A DNA stretch of 64,000 bases, taken from Sansalvadorimonas sp965243775 (lineage in GTDB: Bacteria > Pseudomonadota > Gammaproteobacteria > Pseudomonadales > Endozoicomonadaceae). Positions 35,116-43,454 of the stretch are shown piece by piece. Location of the stretch: positions 62,001 to 126,000 of the forward strand of contig CBDEWF010000143.1 in assembly GCA_965243775.1 (NCBI GenBank). Reading direction: 5' to 3'. The translations under genes were made by a program, and so were the position numbers. The notes below the pieces were generated by a model that saw only the letters and a list, made by a program, of their open reading frames with translations, did no database searches and was not told where the DNA came from. Numbering within the stretch: position 1 is the stretch's first letter; each line of letters begins with the position of its first letter.

Positions 35116-36429
35116 TCATGCAGCTTTCTTATGTTCCAGTGGCATTGAGCTGGTTTCCGGATCTTCCCGGACAGAAGCGCTCCTTCCTCCCAGCACCAGC
35201 AAAGATAAAACTGACAACAGACCACAGGCGGCCATCACCCCAACCATGGGGAAAGCCGTGCCATTGTGTAACAGACCTACCAGAGCCGATGATATGCCAC
35301 TGATAGTAAAGCGGATAACCCCGGCAGCGGCGTTGGCCGTTCCGGCCATATGGGGAAAATGGGCGAGGGCCAGAGTATTGGAGTTGGGCCCTGAAAGTCC
35401 CATACAGGAGATAAATACAATCACCGGAACCACTATACCGGCCAGACCACCAAAGCCAAACCAGGCGCTGGCCAGCATGGTCATGGATGCTGTAAATGAG
35501 AGACCAATCCCTATTTTGAGCAGTGTATGGAGTGAGAAAAAGTTCATCAGCCGCATATTCAGGATATTGCAGAAGCCCATACCCAGAATATTCATGCCAA
35601 ACAGATAACCGTAGTTTTCTGCCGGAACACCATACAGATCGATATAAACAAAGGGAGAGCCACTGATAAAGGCAAACATCCCACCAAAAAAGAAACCATG
35701 GGCCAGAATATAGCTCATAGCCTGCCGATGGGTAATGACCTCTTTATAGGCTTTCATTAAGCCTTTAGGGGTAAGAGTCATTCTCCGGTTTTCAGGCAGA
35801 GACTCTCCAAGCCCAAAGAATGTCAACAGAAAGGCCAACCCTCCAAGCCCAGCCAGGAACAGAAACAGACTGGGCCACCCGGCCAGCCGTAATATCTGCC
35901 CCCCGACTATAGGAGCAACCAGAGGGGCGATGGTCATAACAAGCAAAATGGATGACAAGGCCCGGGCACACTCCTTTTTCGGGAAAATATCCCGAACCAT
36001 GGCTGGGATGCACACCATAATGGCCGCACCTGACAGGGCCTGAAAGATCCGGATAACAATTAACTGAAGAGCTGTCTCAGCCAAAGCTGCCAGAGTATTG
36101 GTAATGATATAGGCTATGATGCCGGTCAGTATAATTCTCATACGGCCAAAGCGGTCCGACAGCGGGCCGAAAATTACCTGGCCAATCGCAAATCCCACGG
36201 TATAGGCACTGATCGTCAGCTGAATACGCCCTAGAGGTTCCCCCATACTGCGGGCAATAGCCGGCATGGCGGGAAGATAAAGGTCTATTGCCATTGGTCC
36301 GAGGCAGGTTAATGCCCCAAGTATCAGAATCAGTAACCTGGTGTTCTGATCAGTTGAGATTTTTTTCATGAATTCTTTACCATGAAATTTTTTCATCATC
36401 GTGGATAACGAAAAAATTTCGTCGCTCAT
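35116..36429 (-). CDS. Bcr/CflA-family multidrug MFS exporter
   Basis: About 415-437 residues with 12 TM helices. The N-terminal LGALTCLGPMAIDLYLPAMP and the loop GPLSDRFGRMRIIL (MFS motif A) are typical of the Bcr/CflA drug-resistance group (bicyclomycin, sulfonamide or chloramphenicol export in relatives). It acts in the inner membrane by proton antiport. The start is uncertain: ATG at 36429 gives a 20-residue polar leader, while an in-frame ATG at 36369 (MKKISTDQN) matches the usual family start. Confidence 0.88.
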   Translation of the reverse strand: MSDEIFSLSTMMKKFHGKEFMKKISTDQNTRLLILILGALTCLGPMAIDLYLPAMPAIARSMGEPLGRIQLTISAYTVGFAIGQVIFGPLSDRFGRMRIILTGIIAYIITNTLAALAETALQLIVIRIFQALSGAAIMVCIPAMVRDIFPKKECARALSSILLVMTIAPLVAPIVGGQILRLAGWPSLFLFLAGLGGLAFLLTFFGLGESLPENRRMTLTPKGLMKAYKEVITHRQAMSYILAHGFFFGGMFAFISGSPFVYIDLYGVPAENYGYLFGMNILGMGFCNILNMRLMNFFSLHTLLKIGIGLSFTASMTMLASAWFGFGGLAGIVVPVIVFISCMGLSGPNSNTLALAHFPHMAGTANAAAGVIRFTISGISSALVGLLHNGTAFPMVGVMAACGLLSVLSLLVLGGRSASVREDPETSSMPLEHKKAA

Positions 36430-36519
36430 GGGTGCTTCTATAAGCTCATGGCTGTTTCTATAAATAGTGTGCAGAAAAACCTGTTCCTGGTCCTTACTGC
36501 TTCAGGCGTGTTAATGCCA

Positions 36520-36719
36520 TAGGGTGTGTTCACAAATAAATAACCCCGGGGCAAGCCCTTCTCGCTTCGCTCGAACTTTCGCTACGCGAAAGCGGGGTAT
36601 TGTTCTTGGGTCTTATCTTTTACCACGGCTTCGTCGTGGAAGCGCAGCAAGCTGCGGGGAATTAGACCCTCAGAGATTAAACATCGCTGAGTTCGCTGTT
36701 TAATTGTGAACACACCCTA
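36520..36719. mobile_element. 200-bp MITE-like element with perfect 16-bp terminal inverted repeats
   Basis: Terminal repeats TAGGGTGTGTTCACAA (36520-36535) and TTGTGAACACACCCTA (36704-36719) are perfect complements. The ends carry TA, compatible with TA-target insertion. The inside is packed with small palindromes (CTTTCGCTACGCGAAAG, CCACGGCTTCGTCGTGG, ATTAAACA with TGTTTAAT) and has no reading frame. It is a non-autonomous element, probably mobilised by a transposase elsewhere. Confidence 0.75.
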
Positions 36720-36985
36720 ATATGCCAGTTTTTATTTTTTCAGGAATAAGATGATTCACCGACAGAGTCTGATCTCACAGGGCATAAACCACATAAAGCT
36801 CTCCAGAAAAGTGCTCTGCATTAGTGTCTGCTGGAGATAACCTGTGTATTAACGGCAGGAATCCGGAAATCTTCACGCAGGTTAAAGATTCATGACAGCG
36901 GGCCGAATATCACATCAACTCTTCCCTGGGAGCCTGTCGAGCTTAACCGGCCAGCTTCTGATCGAAAACCATTCAGGAGATAACC

Positions 36986-37225
36986 ATGGCTTATGATGAA
37001 GCCTCTGATCATGTAAAGCTGGCAGTTGATATGATTCGACAGATGGAAAACCTTCAGTTTCCTGAAGAGACCATTCTGGAAGCCAGTCTGCTGGTGATTC
37101 AGGATACTCTAAACAAGCTACCCGGGGATCACAGGCTGCTCTGGAGACAGAAGCTGAGCAGTATTCTCAGTGCCCCTGGGTCATTGAGGTCATTGAGGTC
37201 ATCCATCACCAGAGAGTCGACCTGA
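36986..37225 (+). CDS. Small YbaM-like (DUF2496) protein
   Basis: 79 residues. The first 45 or so residues (ASDHVKLAVDMIRQMENLQF, then ETILEASLLVIQDTL) resemble E. coli YbaM, a small acidic helical protein of unknown role; YbaM is 53 residues and this one has a longer basic tail. The tail carries a short repeat (SLRSLRSS) from GTCATTGAG direct repeats, so it may be a later extension. AGGAGATAACC before the ATG is a strong ribosome site. Confidence 0.65.
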   Translation: MAYDEASDHVKLAVDMIRQMENLQFPEETILEASLLVIQDTLNKLPGDHRLLWRQKLSSILSAPGSLRSLRSSITREST

Positions 37226-37437
37226 CCATTAACGGAGTACACGCTGTAACATCTTCACTTCCAATGACAACTGTACTTTCACACTGCTGACTCATTACTG
37301 AGTTAGTCATATCCGCTTTCATACAGTGCAAACTTTATTACCGGTTACTTACCAGATATAACAGCAATTTGCAGGGATAACCCGCTAAAATCACTTGAAA
37401 CTGTTATTTCTGTCTTAGGGGTTGTAATCTGACTGCC

Positions 37438-38934
37438 TTGGTAGTTCCTTTCCAACAAGATATGCAAACAGAAGCTCAGTCGTTCTCATTGATATTCAGT
37501 ACATTGGCAGGTATCGCCTACTTCCTGGTTACTGTTGGTTTCGCGATTACGATCATCATGAAACGCAGAACAGTAGGCGTCACGCTGTCCTGGCTGCTTT
37601 TGCTCTTTCTGCTTCCAGTAGCGGGAATAGGTCTGTTTCTGATGTTTGGAACCCGTCGACTTGGCAGTAAACGGCTGCGTAGGGCCGAGGCGATGGCTCC
37701 TACATATTCAGACTGGCTCAAACATCTTCGGGAAATTCTTAGAGCTCAGGAAAATCAGCCATCAGACAGGCATAACCGTGTCTATCAGCTGACCCAGAAT
37801 ACATTGCGTATACCAGCAATCCAGGGTAATGCACTGTCCTTGTTTCATGAGACAGAGACTATTTTCCCGGCGTTAATTGAAGACATTAACCAGGCCCGCA
37901 GCTCGATTCATTTTGAGTTTTACATCTGCCAGACAGGCGGGCAGGTAAACAAGATTCTCTCAGCCATGGAAGCTGCAGCCCAAAGAGGAGTGCATTGCCA
38001 TCTGCTCCTTGATCATGTGGGAAGCAGCCAGTTTCTTCGCAGCTCAGAGGCTCTGCGCCTGAAAGTAGCGGGAGTTAAAATCAGAGAGTCATTGCCCGTT
38101 GGTCCGATTCGAATGTTTTTTGAGCGAATGGATCTGCGCAACCACAGAAAACTGGTGGTTATAGATGACCGGATTGCCTGGACAGGCAGCTTTAACCTTA
38201 TTGATCCCGCCTTGTTCAGACAGGATGCTGGTGTAGGACGGTGGGTTGACGCCATGGTTCGTATTGAGGGACCGACCGCCCATGTATCAGAAACAGTTTT
38301 CTCCTATGACTGGGAGATTGAAACGGGGGAAAGCCTTCAAGCAATCCGTAACACTTATCAGTACCGTCAGCCTGTTGCTGGTCGTAACGCGGCTATCCAC
38401 GTTATTCCCTCGGGCCCGGGAGTAGACCGGGAGCTGATCCATCAGGTGTTACTGACAGCCGCCTATGAAAGCAAACAGGAACTGATTATCACCACGCCCT
38501 ACTTCGTTCCTGATGAGGCACTGGTAACAGCTCTTTGCTCAGCGGCCATGAGAGGAGTCAGGGTTACCCTGATCGTTCCTGAAAAGAATGATTCAAGAAT
38601 GGTGCACTACGCCAGCCGTTCTTACTACGAAGACCTGCTCAATGCAGGGATCAGCCTGCTTCACTTTACTGCCGGCCTGCTGCATACCAAATGTGTCCTT
38701 GTTGACCGGGAAACAGTTTTGTTCGGTACGGTTAACCTGGATATGCGCAGTGTCTGGCTTAACTTTGAATTAACTCTTGTTGTTTATGACAAGGCCTTCG
38801 GTGAGAACATAGCTGTACTGATGCAGGACTATATCAACCGCTCAGAACCTGTTGCAAAAGAGAGCTGGCAGACCAGGTCACCTCTGAAACGCCTGGCAGA
38901 AAACAGCGCGCAACTGCTCAGTCCGCTGTTATAA
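37438..38934 (+). CDS. cls: Cardiolipin synthase (ClsA-type)
   Basis: Joins two phosphatidylglycerols into cardiolipin and glycerol at the inner membrane. About 490-498 residues. Two TM helices (25-41 and 48-70, PLDc_N) precede two phospholipase-D domains with complete HKD motifs: His236-Lys238-Asp243 in RNHRKLVVIDD and His416-Lys418-Asp423 in LLHTKCVLVD. FEFYICQTGGQ and TTPYFVPDEAL are further family marks. The start is uncertain: TTG at 37438 or ATG at 37462 (MQTEAQSF); neither has a strong ribosome site. Numbers here count from the TTG. Confidence 0.94.
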   Translation: MVVPFQQDMQTEAQSFSLIFSTLAGIAYFLVTVGFAITIIMKRRTVGVTLSWLLLLFLLPVAGIGLFLMFGTRRLGSKRLRRAEAMAPTYSDWLKHLREILRAQENQPSDRHNRVYQLTQNTLRIPAIQGNALSLFHETETIFPALIEDINQARSSIHFEFYICQTGGQVNKILSAMEAAAQRGVHCHLLLDHVGSSQFLRSSEALRLKVAGVKIRESLPVGPIRMFFERMDLRNHRKLVVIDDRIAWTGSFNLIDPALFRQDAGVGRWVDAMVRIEGPTAHVSETVFSYDWEIETGESLQAIRNTYQYRQPVAGRNAAIHVIPSGPGVDRELIHQVLLTAAYESKQELIITTPYFVPDEALVTALCSAAMRGVRVTLIVPEKNDSRMVHYASRSYYEDLLNAGISLLHFTAGLLHTKCVLVDRETVLFGTVNLDMRSVWLNFELTLVVYDKAFGENIAVLMQDYINRSEPVAKESWQTRSPLKRLAENSAQLLSPLL

Positions 38935-39193
38935 GAGGGAAAATAGGCTTAAAATTGCACAGATAAAAATATTTAAGGCAGTGAAAGAACAATTTCCCTT
39001 TTAACTATGCCTTTTTTTGATCAAAGGGATTACCATTTTTAACACACAGGGTAGAGTGTCGCAGATAAATGATTCGTCAAAAACACAGAGTTAATATTTT
39101 ATTAAGGCCGGTTTTCAAATCAAACAAACAGGTCCTCTCTTTCGACCTGTCGGCAGATGCTCATAGTATTTCCACCGGCATCATTTGAATTGC

Positions 39194-40381
39194 ATGAACG
39201 AACAGATAACAACATTTTTGAAGTCCTGCTTACGATGGCAAAGTAAAAGCTGCCCTGACGATAAGCGTTTGGCTCTTAGTATGAAGCAGACATGCATAGC
39301 TGCGATTATTGTTTCCGGTGTAGCTGCTGCTCTTTATTACACCAACGGCTTCACCATCTATGCATCCCATGTCCTTATTTTCTGCCTGTTTATCTGCCTG
39401 TTTCTCGTATACAGCCAGATTACCGGACGAACCAAAAACCCTACCACTGTTTTTATGGGTATGCTGGTTCTGGCCGGGTTGCATTTATTAAACTCGAGCT
39501 CGGAAATCACGAACACCTCTATCTGGATGCTGTTATTACCGCCTCTGATTACATTTAACCTAGGGCTTAAGCGGGGCATTATCCTGCTGGTACTGATGTT
39601 TATAGGTGCCAGTGTTATTCTGCTGTTACCCGGCCTGCCTTCCTACACATCGTACTCTTCAACCTATAAGCTCAGATTCCTGTCAGTACTGTTCTGCTCC
39701 ATGTTTTTCTCTGGAAGCAGTGAATATGCCCGCTATAAGACTCAGCAACGTCTACAGGTACTCACGGAAAAATTACAGCAGCAGGCCAGCAGTGACCCAC
39801 TGACCAACCTGGCCAATCGCCGGAAGATGTATGAGCTGATGAATCGTGAAAAGGCCCGCTCCAAGCGCCATGGCCTGGTGTATTCCATAGTCATTGCAGA
39901 TATTGATAACTTTAAACAGGTTAACGATATCTATGGCCACAGTGCCGGTGACGCAGCCATAACTCACGCAGCTAATATTTTCACCCGGCATCTGAGGCAG
40001 GAAGATTATATTGCCCGCTGGGGAGGTGAAGAGTTTCTCATTATGCTGGCTAATACCGGAGCCCAGGAAGCTTACGCAGTGACTGAGCGAATCCGAACAA
40101 CCCTCATGAACTCAAGCTTTACCACAGGTGATCAAAGAATCAGTATCACCGCCAGTTTTGGTATTTGTACCAGCAGTTCAGATTCTGGTGAAGACACATC
40201 TCTGGAGCAGGAAATCCATGAAGCGGATATGTATATGTATGCGGCCAAGAAAACCGGCAAAAACAAAACAATACAGTATTTGACTTTTGGCTCTCCCGAA
40301 ACATCCACGCTGAATGTTGTGACCAGCCAGAAAAGACAAGTCAGGGCAGAGAAAGGAAGCCAGGATAGTGCTCAAGTATAA
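39194..40381 (+). CDS. Membrane diguanylate cyclase (GGDEF)
   Basis: About 395 residues. The N-terminal half has five to six TM helices (for example CIAAIIVSGVAAALYYTNGF and GIILLVLMFIGASVILLLPG), a possible sensor. The C-terminal half is a GGDEF domain with active-site GGEEF in ARWGGEEFLIM, metal residues in IADIDNFKQVNDIYG and an inhibitory RQED site five residues before GGEEF. It should make c-di-GMP with product feedback. The ATG at 39194 follows a 250-bp gap; an in-frame TTG lies three codons earlier. It is probably monocistronic and could share output with the GGDEF-EAL protein at 6.3 kb. Confidence 0.92.
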   Translation: MNEQITTFLKSCLRWQSKSCPDDKRLALSMKQTCIAAIIVSGVAAALYYTNGFTIYASHVLIFCLFICLFLVYSQITGRTKNPTTVFMGMLVLAGLHLLNSSSEITNTSIWMLLLPPLITFNLGLKRGIILLVLMFIGASVILLLPGLPSYTSYSSTYKLRFLSVLFCSMFFSGSSEYARYKTQQRLQVLTEKLQQQASSDPLTNLANRRKMYELMNREKARSKRHGLVYSIVIADIDNFKQVNDIYGHSAGDAAITHAANIFTRHLRQEDYIARWGGEEFLIMLANTGAQEAYAVTERIRTTLMNSSFTTGDQRISITASFGICTSSSDSGEDTSLEQEIHEADMYMYAAKKTGKNKTIQYLTFGSPETSTLNVVTSQKRQVRAEKGSQDSAQV

Positions 40382-40394
40382 AGTGTCTGTTGGA

Positions 40395-40592
40395 CTAAGA
40401 GCCTGATCGAGAATACCAGAGTACCAATGGTACAACAGGCAGGAGCATCATGAGTCCAACCCGGATAAGCTCCTGCCACTGCCCCATCTCTCCAATTCTC
40501 CAGCTCCACGACATCAACAGAAGTGCAGGCACCCCGAACAAAACGATGCAGGCTATGGTAAACACCAGTATCCATACCGTTTTTTTCTTCAT
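40395..40592 (-). CDS. Small two-TM membrane protein, unknown
   Basis: 65 residues with two hydrophobic segments (TVWILVFTIACIVLFGVPAL and LIRVGLMMLLPVVPLVLWYS) and basic residues at the N-terminus. CAGGGA lies about 10 nt before the ATG at 40592. It converges with the diguanylate cyclase gene, 13 bp apart. No family recognised; plausible but unproven. Confidence 0.45.
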   Translation of the reverse strand: MKKKTVWILVFTIACIVLFGVPALLLMSWSWRIGEMGQWQELIRVGLMMLLPVVPLVLWYSRSGS

Positions 40593-40664
40593 GCCTGCAA
40601 TCCCTGTCAGCAATAAAATTCAGCAATAAAAGTATAGAGACTCTATAACGATTAAAGGGGACTT

Positions 40665-40841
40665 TTACTTCTCTTTAGGGTAGTGAAACAAGGTGACAAG
40701 AATAAATGCCATGGCTAGCGTTAGAACGGTTGTCAGAAATGAACCTGGCAGCCAGACAGCAAAGACAAACAAAGGAAATACCGGCAGAAGCCCCTGACGC
40801 CCGGTCTGATATATCTGAAACCTGATTTCAGAAGGGTTCAT
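40665..40841 (-). CDS. Small membrane protein, unknown
   Basis: 58 residues with one or two hydrophobic segments (LLPVFPLFVFAVWLPGSF, LTTVLTLAMAFILVTLF). The ATG at 40841 has AAGGTGG about 4 nt upstream, which favours it over an ATG two codons earlier. It lies 72 bp upstream of another small membrane gene on the same strand, and the two may form a pair. No family recognised. Confidence 0.42.
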   Translation of the reverse strand: MNPSEIRFQIYQTGRQGLLPVFPLFVFAVWLPGSFLTTVLTLAMAFILVTLFHYPKEK

Positions 40842-40899
40842 ACCCACCTTATTGCTGTTATCAACAGAGCAGGCAGTTTAGAAGATCAGTTTCAAAATA

Positions 40900-40929
40900 T
40901 TGCTCCAGCCAGTTAACCAGCTGGAGCAA
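40900..40929 (-). terminator. Terminator of glpX
   Basis: Perfect 10-bp stem TTGCTCCAGC with GCTGGAGCAA, just past the glpX stop. On the minus strand it is followed by TATTTTG, a short U-run. Confidence 0.65.
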
Positions 40930-40942
40930 CACAGGTTACTCA

Positions 40943-41953
40943 TCAGAGAATATGGGCACAGACTTCAGGATCCTTGCGCTCCAGATAATGGGTGGACTGA
41001 ATGCGACGGATAGTTCTAGACTTGCCACGAATCAAGAGAGTTTCCGTTGTCGCCATATTGCCATCACGCGTTACGCCGTGCAGCAGATCACCTTTAGTGA
41101 TACCTGTCGCCGAAAAGATAACCTCATCAGAAGTCACCAGACGCTCCATAGGCAGCTTGATACCAGGCTCAATCCCCATTTCTAGGCAGCGCTGGTGTTC
41201 AAGCTTTCCCGCTGCAATATTTTCCGGAGTACTTTCTTTCGCTTCATTACGCAGTACCAGACGCCCCTGTATCTCACCATTCAGTGCCCGAATAACTGCG
41301 GCGGAAACAACACCCTCTGGAGCACCACCGATACAGTACATGGCATCCACTTCACTATCAGGCAAGCAGGTAAGAATAGAAGCGGCAACATCACCGTCAG
41401 GAATAGCAAAAACCCGAACACCCAGATCCTGCATCTGTTTAATGACACCATCATGGCGGGGTTTAGCCAGAGTAATCACAGTCAGCTTATCCAGACCTTT
41501 TCCGAGGGCTGCAGCAATAGCCCGCAGGTTATCTTCCAATGGTCGATCAATATCAATGACTCCTTTGGCTCCAGGGCCCACGGCCAGTTTCTCCATATAC
41601 ATATCAGGAGCCTTGAGCAGACAGCCTTTCCTGGCCACAGCCATAACCGCAATGGCATTGGGTTGCCCCATTGCAGTCATACGAGTTCCTTCAATCGGGT
41701 CAACGGCTATATCAACCTCAATACCTGAACCTGTACCTACTTTTTCTCCGATATAAAGCATGGGAGCATCATCAATCTCCCCTTCACCAATAACGATCTC
41801 CCCGTCAATCTCAACAAGATTCAGCAGAGTCCTCATAGTATGAACGGCTGCCGCATCGGCCTTATTCTTATCGCCTCGTCCCAGCCACTTGTAGGCAGCC
41901 AGTGCTGCAGCTTCTGTTACCCGGGAAAACTCTAGTGCCAATTCTCGCTTCAT
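40943..41953 (-). CDS. glpX: Class II fructose-1,6-bisphosphatase
   Basis: Hydrolyses fructose 1,6-bisphosphate to fructose 6-phosphate in gluconeogenesis (cytoplasm, metal dependent). 336 residues, as for E. coli GlpX. Motifs: GEGEIDDAPMLYIGEKVG and DPIEGTRM (metal and phosphate binding), plus GGAPEGVVSAAVIRAL. It starts MKRELALEFSRVTEAAA, the common N-terminus. It stands alone, not with glpF/glpK, and complements the PPi-type phosphofructokinase at the left edge. Confidence 0.96.
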   Translation of the reverse strand: MKRELALEFSRVTEAAALAAYKWLGRGDKNKADAAAVHTMRTLLNLVEIDGEIVIGEGEIDDAPMLYIGEKVGTGSGIEVDIAVDPIEGTRMTAMGQPNAIAVMAVARKGCLLKAPDMYMEKLAVGPGAKGVIDIDRPLEDNLRAIAAALGKGLDKLTVITLAKPRHDGVIKQMQDLGVRVFAIPDGDVAASILTCLPDSEVDAMYCIGGAPEGVVSAAVIRALNGEIQGRLVLRNEAKESTPENIAAGKLEHQRCLEMGIEPGIKLPMERLVTSDEVIFSATGITKGDLLHGVTRDGNMATTETLLIRGKSRTIRRIQSTHYLERKDPEVCAHIL

Positions 41954-42277
41954 GCTCAGGATCCATCAGTGGGTGAGAAAACCGGGCAGACTCTATAGCA
42001 AACCCGGTCAGGCGAAAAGCCTCACGACAGTAATAAATCGACTGGCATTTTCACGGTAAACATCTGAACGCCCAGGGCCTGTTGTAATTTCATTGGGCAG
42101 TAGAGTACTGAAATAAAGTGGGTATAAAAGCCAGCAGAGTTTTACAGAGGCATCGCCGTTTTTGCAAAACTTACTCAAGCTAATATTCACTCCTTTCCTC
42201 AAGCCTTGCCCTATTGAAAGAAACAGGCGAGAATTTGACATGGATCAATAAAAACAAAACCAATGGAGAAGGATCCA
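41954..42277. other. Divergent spacer between glpX and the Rap1a-like gene
   Basis: A 324-bp spacer with promoters expected in both directions. A 77-codon minus-strand frame (42008-42241) lies in it, but it has no family features and its composition looks non-coding. I see no other structure. Confidence 0.35.
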
Positions 42278-42715
42278 ATGAGTCTTGCTCAGCCTATAGT
42301 TGGCTTTCTTGCTGTTCTGTTATCAGGCCTGCTCTTTTCGGCTCCATCTGCGGCACTGTCCAACTCAGCCGTTTCTACCGGTGATGTCAATATTAACCAG
42401 AATTTTGAACCGATCATTGATACCAGCGATTATCTGACCACCTGTGGTGATTACCAACGTATCAGTAACAGTCCGGCACTTCAGAGGATTTCCAGGAACT
42501 GGCAGCGCTGCTACGCCTATACTTCAGCGACCCTGGCCACCATGAAAGATATTGAACGGACAGCTATCGTGAAGCAGTTCTGTGTCCCCGACAATATCAG
42601 CCCTGAGTACACTATGGATTTGACCATCAAATATGCCAAAAAGATCCCGGAGACCCAGAAAGAAAATCCGGCAAAAATCATGCTGGAAGCTCTCGCCCTC
42701 AGGTACCCGTGTTAG
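42278..42715 (+). CDS. Secreted Rap1a/Tai-like protein
   Basis: 145 residues. A signal peptide (MSLAQPIVGFLAVLLSGLLF to about Ala27) precedes a mature domain with four Cys. The pattern C-GDYQ...RCYAYTSATL...FCVPDNISPEY...EALALRYPC fits the Rap1a/Tai immunity-protein fold, known from Serratia as protection against type VI effectors; many relatives are orphan periplasmic proteins. The ATG at 42278 is chosen because AAGGA lies 6 nt upstream; an earlier ATG at 42263 lies inside that ribosome-site region. No type VI effector gene is adjacent, so immunity is inference. Confidence 0.6.
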   Translation: MSLAQPIVGFLAVLLSGLLFSAPSAALSNSAVSTGDVNINQNFEPIIDTSDYLTTCGDYQRISNSPALQRISRNWQRCYAYTSATLATMKDIERTAIVKQFCVPDNISPEYTMDLTIKYAKKIPETQKENPAKIMLEALALRYPC

Positions 42716-42725
42716 GCCCTGAAAT

Positions 42726-43391
42726 TTAAATTGGAAAGAAGGCTGTAGTAGCTATGGCATGAATGACACGATTAATTGTTCTGTCATGTCTCTGGGCCAC
42801 TATTCTGGCCATCATATCCTGGTGAGCCGTCAGTTTGGCAAAAATTCGCACAAAGCTGAGATTCAGATCATCTCTGGAGCCGTGGGCGAGGAGGAAAGGT
42901 TTACCATTAGATTGTGTACGATTCCGTAGTCTCCAGGAGACAATTTCAATATTTCTGGCACCATTGTAGAGCTTTTGCTCATCCAGTGAATCCACCAGAA
43001 AAAACTCTCTCTGCCCATTCCAGGACTGCCTGATCATCCCGGTCATACCGGCCACCAGGGCAAATACCCTGTCCCCCTTGTAGCTTTCATCAAAAGCCAG
43101 AAGCATGGAATCAGTACCGCTCTCTTCAGAAAGTTCAGCAAAGTGCAATCCAGAGGAGGATCCAAACAACGCCAGAAGGCGATCATCAATACTTTGATCT
43201 GGCGCTTTCGCCAGCTCACGGGGGTTACGCTTGTAGAGCTTAACCAAGAGTTGCTTTAACAGCCCTTCCTGAACCTGAACATAAGTATCTGCGACCAGGT
43301 CCACATCACTTTTGGCCAAGTCTTTGACTTCAAAATCCTGGCTGGCACAGGCTGTCAGGACAAGAATCCACAGTATTCTGATTATTTTCAC
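42726..43391 (-). CDS. Predicted lipoprotein, unknown function
   Basis: About 221 residues. The GTG start at 43391 gives a short signal with lipobox (WILVLTAC), and GGGAGGGAT sits just upstream, so this start is preferred over the longer frame. The mature protein is mixed alpha/beta with KLYKRNPRELAKAPDQSIDD and a middle hydrophobic strand (VFALVAGMTGMI). The pattern recalls small envelope lipoproteins found in Pseudomonas-type genomes, but I cannot name it. It follows the USP gene by 63 bp on the same strand. Confidence 0.6.
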   Translation of the reverse strand: MKIIRILWILVLTACASQDFEVKDLAKSDVDLVADTYVQVQEGLLKQLLVKLYKRNPRELAKAPDQSIDDRLLALFGSSSGLHFAELSEESGTDSMLLAFDESYKGDRVFALVAGMTGMIRQSWNGQREFFLVDSLDEQKLYNGARNIEIVSWRLRNRTQSNGKPFLLAHGSRDDLNLSFVRIFAKLTAHQDMMARIVAQRHDRTINRVIHAIATTAFFPI

Positions 43392-43454
43392 GGCATCCCT
43401 CCCAAGACAAACAGAATACCGTCTGCCTACGGCAACTTCCATATACAGGTAACA

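Noticed and set aside
36421..36460. A further copy of the dispersed repeat upstream of the efflux gene (AACAGCCATGAGC on the minus strand)
   Set aside because: Only the first 12-13 bases are present, without the pairing arms. The same string also occurs inside the HlyD-like coding sequence near 22980, so chance or coding use explains it.
42008..42241. A 77-codon minus-strand frame upstream of the Rap1a-like gene
   Set aside because: It lacks a ribosome site, hydrophobic or domain features, and lies in the divergent promoter region.
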